A DNA stretch of 7,146 nt from Candidatus Fraserbacteria bacterium RBG_16_55_9 (GTDB lineage: Bacteria > Bipolaricaulota > Bipolaricaulia > RBG-16-55-9): NCBI GenBank assembly GCA_001778455.1, contig MFGX01000010.1, positions 1 through 7,146 on the forward strand, read 5' to 3'. Shown one piece after another: positions 4,920-7,146 of the stretch. The stretch's first letter is position 1. Each line of letters starts with the position of its first letter. A program made the translations under genes and the position numbers. The notes beneath the pieces were generated by a model, which saw only the letters and a list, made by a program, of their open reading frames with translations, was not told the DNA's origin and made no database searches.

Positions 4920-5016
4920 GGCGCTCCGCCAGCTCGGTGATCGTGTAGTAGCTCAGCTGGTAGTCTTCGAGGAATCGCTGACTCTGTTCGCTCACGGTAA
5001 CACCTTTCCAGGGCAT
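4920..5016 (-). pseudogene. N-terminal fragment of an IS481-family transposase
   Basis: ATG 5016 follows GGAGGTGG with good spacing. About 32 residues remain: MPWKGVTVSEQSQRF, then LEDYQLSYYTITELAER. This matches the N-terminus of IS481-type DDE transposases, which continue after ER with a helix-turn-helix (FGVSRKT-like). Here the frame runs into antisense IS110 sequence (LPSAA) and stops. The helix-turn-helix and the whole DDE catalytic domain are absent, so it is non-functional. The assignment rests on a short but characteristic stretch. Confidence 0.75.
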
Positions 5017-5041
5017 CGGCCACCTCCTTCAAGAGGAGAGT

Positions 5042-5107
5042 GTTACCGATGTCCTCGGAATATGTGTTACCTATGTCCTCGGAATTTTCCGTTACCTATG
5101 TCCCCGG
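5042..5107 (-). repeat. Three subterminal 17-bp direct repeats of the IS481-like element
   Basis: On the plus strand, GTTACCGATGTCCTCGG (5042-5058), GTTACCTATGTCCTCGG (5066-5082) and GTTACCTATGTCCCCGG (5091-5107) differ by one or two bases and are spaced 24 and 25 bases apart. They lie between the element's outer end and the transposase start. The likely role is binding of transposase and regulation of its promoter; this is inferred from position and regularity. Confidence 0.8.
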
Positions 5108-5108
5108 T

Positions 5109-5157
5109 TGGTTCAAAAGCCCACTGCGCGGGAGGATTTGATCGGGGTATGTTGGGC
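5109..5157 (-). other. Half of the attC site of the EEP cassette
   Basis: GTTGGGC (5151-5157) lies five bases after the stop codon of the EEP gene (5163-5165), exactly where the gene-side attC box belongs. Going left, the sequence runs only to about 5109, where the IS481-like end begins. No RYYYAAC partner box is present. The cleaved side of the site has therefore been lost, and the EEP cassette can no longer be excised at this end. Confidence 0.62.
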
Positions 5158-5162
5158 TGAGC

Positions 5163-6098
5163 TCAGCATTGTATTGAATAGTCCAACTCCACAGGATAAT
5201 GGTCGGATCCGATGTCCGGGCCGAGACGCCGAGACTGGACGGCGACACCTGACGAAACGAGTGCATGGTCAATGTCGATCCGGAAGAGTGGCGAGCTGAC
5301 TGGAAATGTCGGCTGGAGGCCAAACCCTAGTCGGGTGTCTCTGAGATGTGTGTCATGGACAAACCATTGGAAAAGCGAGGATCGAGAAGTCATGTTGAGG
5401 TCGCCTAAGACGATGACGGCCCCGTCATGCGACTTGATTATCTGGGCAAGCTGTTGAAAGTGGAGCTTCTTGGCATCGGCAGCTATCGGTCCAAAAGGAG
5501 GTGGAGGATGAGTACCAATTACCAACACAGGTGATCCATTGAGGACGTAGTTGGAAACGACGCTGGGAGGTGAGTTCCCGCCGATGGTGGTTATCTCCGC
5601 CTCAATATCAGGTATCTTGCTGAGTATAGCGATCCCCGTGTGGTCCGCACGAGGCACTGATTTCCAGTAGGGATACTCATCTCGCAGATCCCTAAGCGCG
5701 TCATCCCACGCCGGTGTGACCTCCTCGAAAATGACGATGTCTGGGTTGGCGGAACGGACATAGTCTGTGACCCGCTGATAGTCCCGATTCTCCTTAAGCA
5801 GGTTGATTAGGAGGGCCCGCTGGACAGGGTTGCAGGAAGTCTGAGGCTGCGTGGGAACATAGAAAGGCATGACGAATAGGATACCCATGGTTGCGAATGC
5901 GAAACAGATTGCAGCCTCAAGCCGTTTTCCAGCGATTAGGAGAAGGGGCGCAATGATGAGCAACACCGCGGCGCTATGAAGGGACAAGTAGTTGGCCAAT
6001 TCGAGCGCCCAGTAGAACAGACCAAGGAGGGGAGCAACGATAAGGAGGATCGAAGCTGCTGCGAAGAAGTAAAGCGGCTGTAGAAGGATCTTCGGCAT
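5163..6098 (-). CDS. Membrane-anchored endonuclease/exonuclease/phosphatase (EEP) family protein
   Basis: Encodes 311 residues from ATG 6098, with TAGGA about 6 bases upstream. Residues 10-32, 38-57 and 61-81 are three hydrophobic segments, so the N-terminus anchors the protein in the inner membrane. The remainder (about 88-311) is an EEP domain with its motifs in order: an N-L-L-K-E-N stretch at 99-104; PDIVIFEEV at 119-127 with the metal-binding Glu; TGIAILSK at 154-161; GTHPPPP at 195-201; LGDLNMTS at 231-238 with the catalytic Asp/Asn; RIDIDH at 273-278; and GSDHYPV at 297-303 with the general-base Asp-His. All key residues are present, so it should be active. EEP members cleave phosphodiester bonds in nucleic acids, phospholipids or inositol phosphates; the real substrate is unknown. 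Three-segment membrane EEP proteins are known in bacteria but poorly characterised. It is the only gene of its cassette. Confidence 0.9.
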   Translation of the reverse strand: MPKILLQPLYFFAAASILLIVAPLLGLFYWALELANYLSLHSAAVLLIIAPLLLIAGKRLEAAICFAFATMGILFVMPFYVPTQPQTSCNPVQRALLINLLKENRDYQRVTDYVRSANPDIVIFEEVTPAWDDALRDLRDEYPYWKSVPRADHTGIAILSKIPDIEAEITTIGGNSPPSVVSNYVLNGSPVLVIGTHPPPPFGPIAADAKKLHFQQLAQIIKSHDGAVIVLGDLNMTSRSSLFQWFVHDTHLRDTRLGFGLQPTFPVSSPLFRIDIDHALVSSGVAVQSRRLGPDIGSDHYPVELDYSIQC

Positions 6099-6133
6099 GG
6101 GTTCCTACTCGTGGATGGGGTCTGCGATCCGCC

Positions 6134-6203
6134 GCCTAACGGCTGGCATCAGCCGCGTTGTGGAGCGCAGCGGAGCAACGTCGGGTGCAGCACCGTGTTG
6201 GGC
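6134..6203 (-). other. attC site of the hydrolase cassette (70 bp)
   Basis: Boxes GCCTAAC (6134-6140) and GTTGGGC (6197-6203) are both perfect. CCGCGTTG (6153-6160) pairs with CAACGTCGG (6176-6184) with one extra base in the right arm, the L''-type extra A on the minus strand. The loop is TGGAGCGCAGCGGAG. The site begins 22 bases after the hydrolase stop codon and 35 bases before the EEP start. It is the most canonical attC in the window. Confidence 0.92.
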
Positions 6204-6225
6204 GGCAAGAATCTTTCGTATCTTA

Positions 6226-7101
6226 TCAATCCGCCAGGAAGCGAAGATACTCTTCTGCATTCTTTGCAAACAAAGATAAATGGCCTTCACCGGGATAGAA
6301 CTGGATGTGACTGTTCGGAATGGCATCTGCCACATAGCTTCCCATCGCGGGCGGCGCATTCCTATCTGCTTCACCATGCCACAACTGAACTTGCATCCTA
6401 ATATCCTGGGGGCGGAATTCCCAAGGTGAGATCATCAAGAGTGTATCTCTCTGCGCACCGCGCGGCCCCTGCCGCAAGGCTTCTTGAAGCATATTGAGAA
6501 ACCCTTTCTGGATCTCCGGGCGGGCCACAATTTGGCGATCTGGTTCAGGGAGTGCGGCTGTGGCGTTGGCCACCACCTTAGCACCCGCGAACCTCACCAT
6601 CATGCCCATCATGCGCAATATCAGGCGCGACAACCAGGGCTTATCGCGCGAGAGGTCCATAAAGCTACGACTATCCGCGTTGATATCGTCTGACAGCCCA
6701 GGTTGATCAAACGGGCCAGACCCACTTACGATGCCGACCTTCGTGAGGCGCTCAGGGATGGCCAAGGCACAGGCGGCTGCATATGGGCCACCGCCAGAAT
6801 ACCCTAGGATAGCAAAGCGCTCCAGCCGGAGATGGTCGGCCAAGGCGACCACATCCTTAGGCCAGTCGATGATGCGTCGATTGACTTGAAAGTCGGATAG
6901 TCCCATACCTGGCCGATCTGGAACGATCACTCGAACATTGAGCGCCTGGGCTATCGCTTCGCTTCCAAACAGCAACCATTCGATCCGGGAACTGGGTGAG
7001 CCGTGAAAGTGAACGATAGGTTTGCCGTCTGGCTTGCCATACTCGTCATAGCCCAAGACGCGTCCATCAGGTAACTTTATCTGCTGATTCAATCTGGGCA
7101 C
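6226..7101 (-). CDS. Alpha/beta-fold hydrolase
   Basis: The frame is open from 7113 (TTG) and I prefer GTG 7101, because GGAGAGG lies four bases upstream of it. This gives 291 residues. Motifs of an alpha/beta hydrolase are complete: HFHGSPSSR (31-39) for the oxyanion hole, DRPGMGLSD (62-70), the nucleophile elbow GYSGGG with Ser102, Asp246 in LWHGEADRN, and His274 in YPGEGHLS. Between strand 6 and the acid lies a helical lid (about 135-220) with a Met-rich stretch (LRMMGMMVRF). There is no signal peptide, so it should be cytosolic. Members of this superfamily hydrolyse esters, lactones, epoxides or haloalkanes; the substrate cannot be read from the sequence. It is the sole gene of its cassette, with attC at 6134-6203. 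An ATG at 7117 is in another frame and meets a stop after 16 codons. Confidence 0.9.
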   Translation of the reverse strand: MPRLNQQIKLPDGRVLGYDEYGKPDGKPIVHFHGSPSSRIEWLLFGSEAIAQALNVRVIVPDRPGMGLSDFQVNRRIIDWPKDVVALADHLRLERFAILGYSGGGPYAAACALAIPERLTKVGIVSGSGPFDQPGLSDDINADSRSFMDLSRDKPWLSRLILRMMGMMVRFAGAKVVANATAALPEPDRQIVARPEIQKGFLNMLQEALRQGPRGAQRDTLLMISPWEFRPQDIRMQVQLWHGEADRNAPPAMGSYVADAIPNSHIQFYPGEGHLSLFAKNAEEYLRFLAD

Positions 7102-7146
7102 TTGCCTCTCCAATCATAGCCATTTTCAGGCAGGCGACACTGGTTA

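Larger units (their letters stand above)
4920..5108 (-). mobile_element. Left-end fragment of an IS481-like insertion sequence
   Basis: The fragment runs from the element's outer end (about 5108, by CCGGTTGG) to about 4920, where it is cut and joined to the IS110 remnant. It contains the start of a transposase gene on the minus strand and a subterminal region with three copies of a 17-bp repeat. The other end and most of the transposase are missing. Its outer end abuts half of an attC site (GTTGGGC box at 5151-5157), so the insertion or the following deletion removed the rest of that attC. Confidence 0.72.

Noticed and set aside
4847..5032. 61-codon minus frame (start 5032) over the IS junction
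   Set aside because: The frame starting at 5016 matches the IS481 transposase N-terminus; the 5032 frame is its shadow and runs into antisense IS110 sequence.
5042..5107. CRISPR-like repeats
   Set aside because: Three 17-bp units with only 7-8 bases between them at an IS end; the spacers are too short and a transposase gene is adjacent.
6134..6203. Rho-independent terminator after the hydrolase gene
   Set aside because: The hairpin is explained by attC boxes and arms with the diagnostic extra base, and there is no T tract.

Overview
The window reads as part of an integron gene-cassette array from a bacterium, most likely a proteobacterium. That placement is inferred from GC-rich sequence, attC style, IS types and protein families; no genus can be named. 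Seven clear or probable attC sites, one degenerate one and half of a ninth punctuate the sequence. Each lies just 3' of a minus-strand gene. Where the inner stem can be read, the arm next to the gene end carries one extra A, as expected of an L'' arm. Gene direction and attC polarity therefore agree: the array runs right to left, and its integrase/attI would lie beyond the right edge. No integrase is present here.

Layout, left to right (all cassette genes on the minus strand): (1) bases 1-34 are the 5' end of a further cassette. (2) A cassette for a 175-residue lipoprotein of unknown function. (3) A RelE/ParE-type toxin plus Phd/YefM-type antitoxin cassette, with a nonsense codon in the toxin and a +1 frameshift in the antitoxin. 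(4) A relatively AT-rich cassette for a 129-residue exported or lipoprotein-like unknown protein. (5) A higB-higA toxin-antitoxin cassette with its own promoter and palindromic operator; the end of higA is encoded by its attC. (6) A cassette of about 216 bp with a 63-codon ORF behind a strong ribosome binding site. (7) A DinB-superfamily metal-binding protein. (8) An attC whose own cassette gene is gone, followed by the remains of two insertion sequences: an IS110-family transposase gene (plus strand) broken by small palindromic insertions and cut off before its C-terminal domain, fused head-on to the first ~190 bp of an IS481-like element. The outer end of the IS481-like piece cuts through the next attC. 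(9) A membrane-anchored endonuclease/exonuclease/phosphatase (EEP) protein. (10) An alpha/beta hydrolase reaching the right edge.

The genes do not form one pathway. This is the usual mixture of an integron: unrelated single-gene cassettes (secreted or membrane proteins, small enzymes) interspersed with toxin-antitoxin cassettes, which are known to stabilise long arrays. One TA pair looks intact and autonomously expressed; the other looks dead. The IS scar has deleted one cassette and disabled the attC of another. No new multi-gene system is evident; the novelty lies in the unassigned cassette proteins, the attC-encoded protein tails, the apparently leaderless higB and the repeated palindromic insertions in the transposase.
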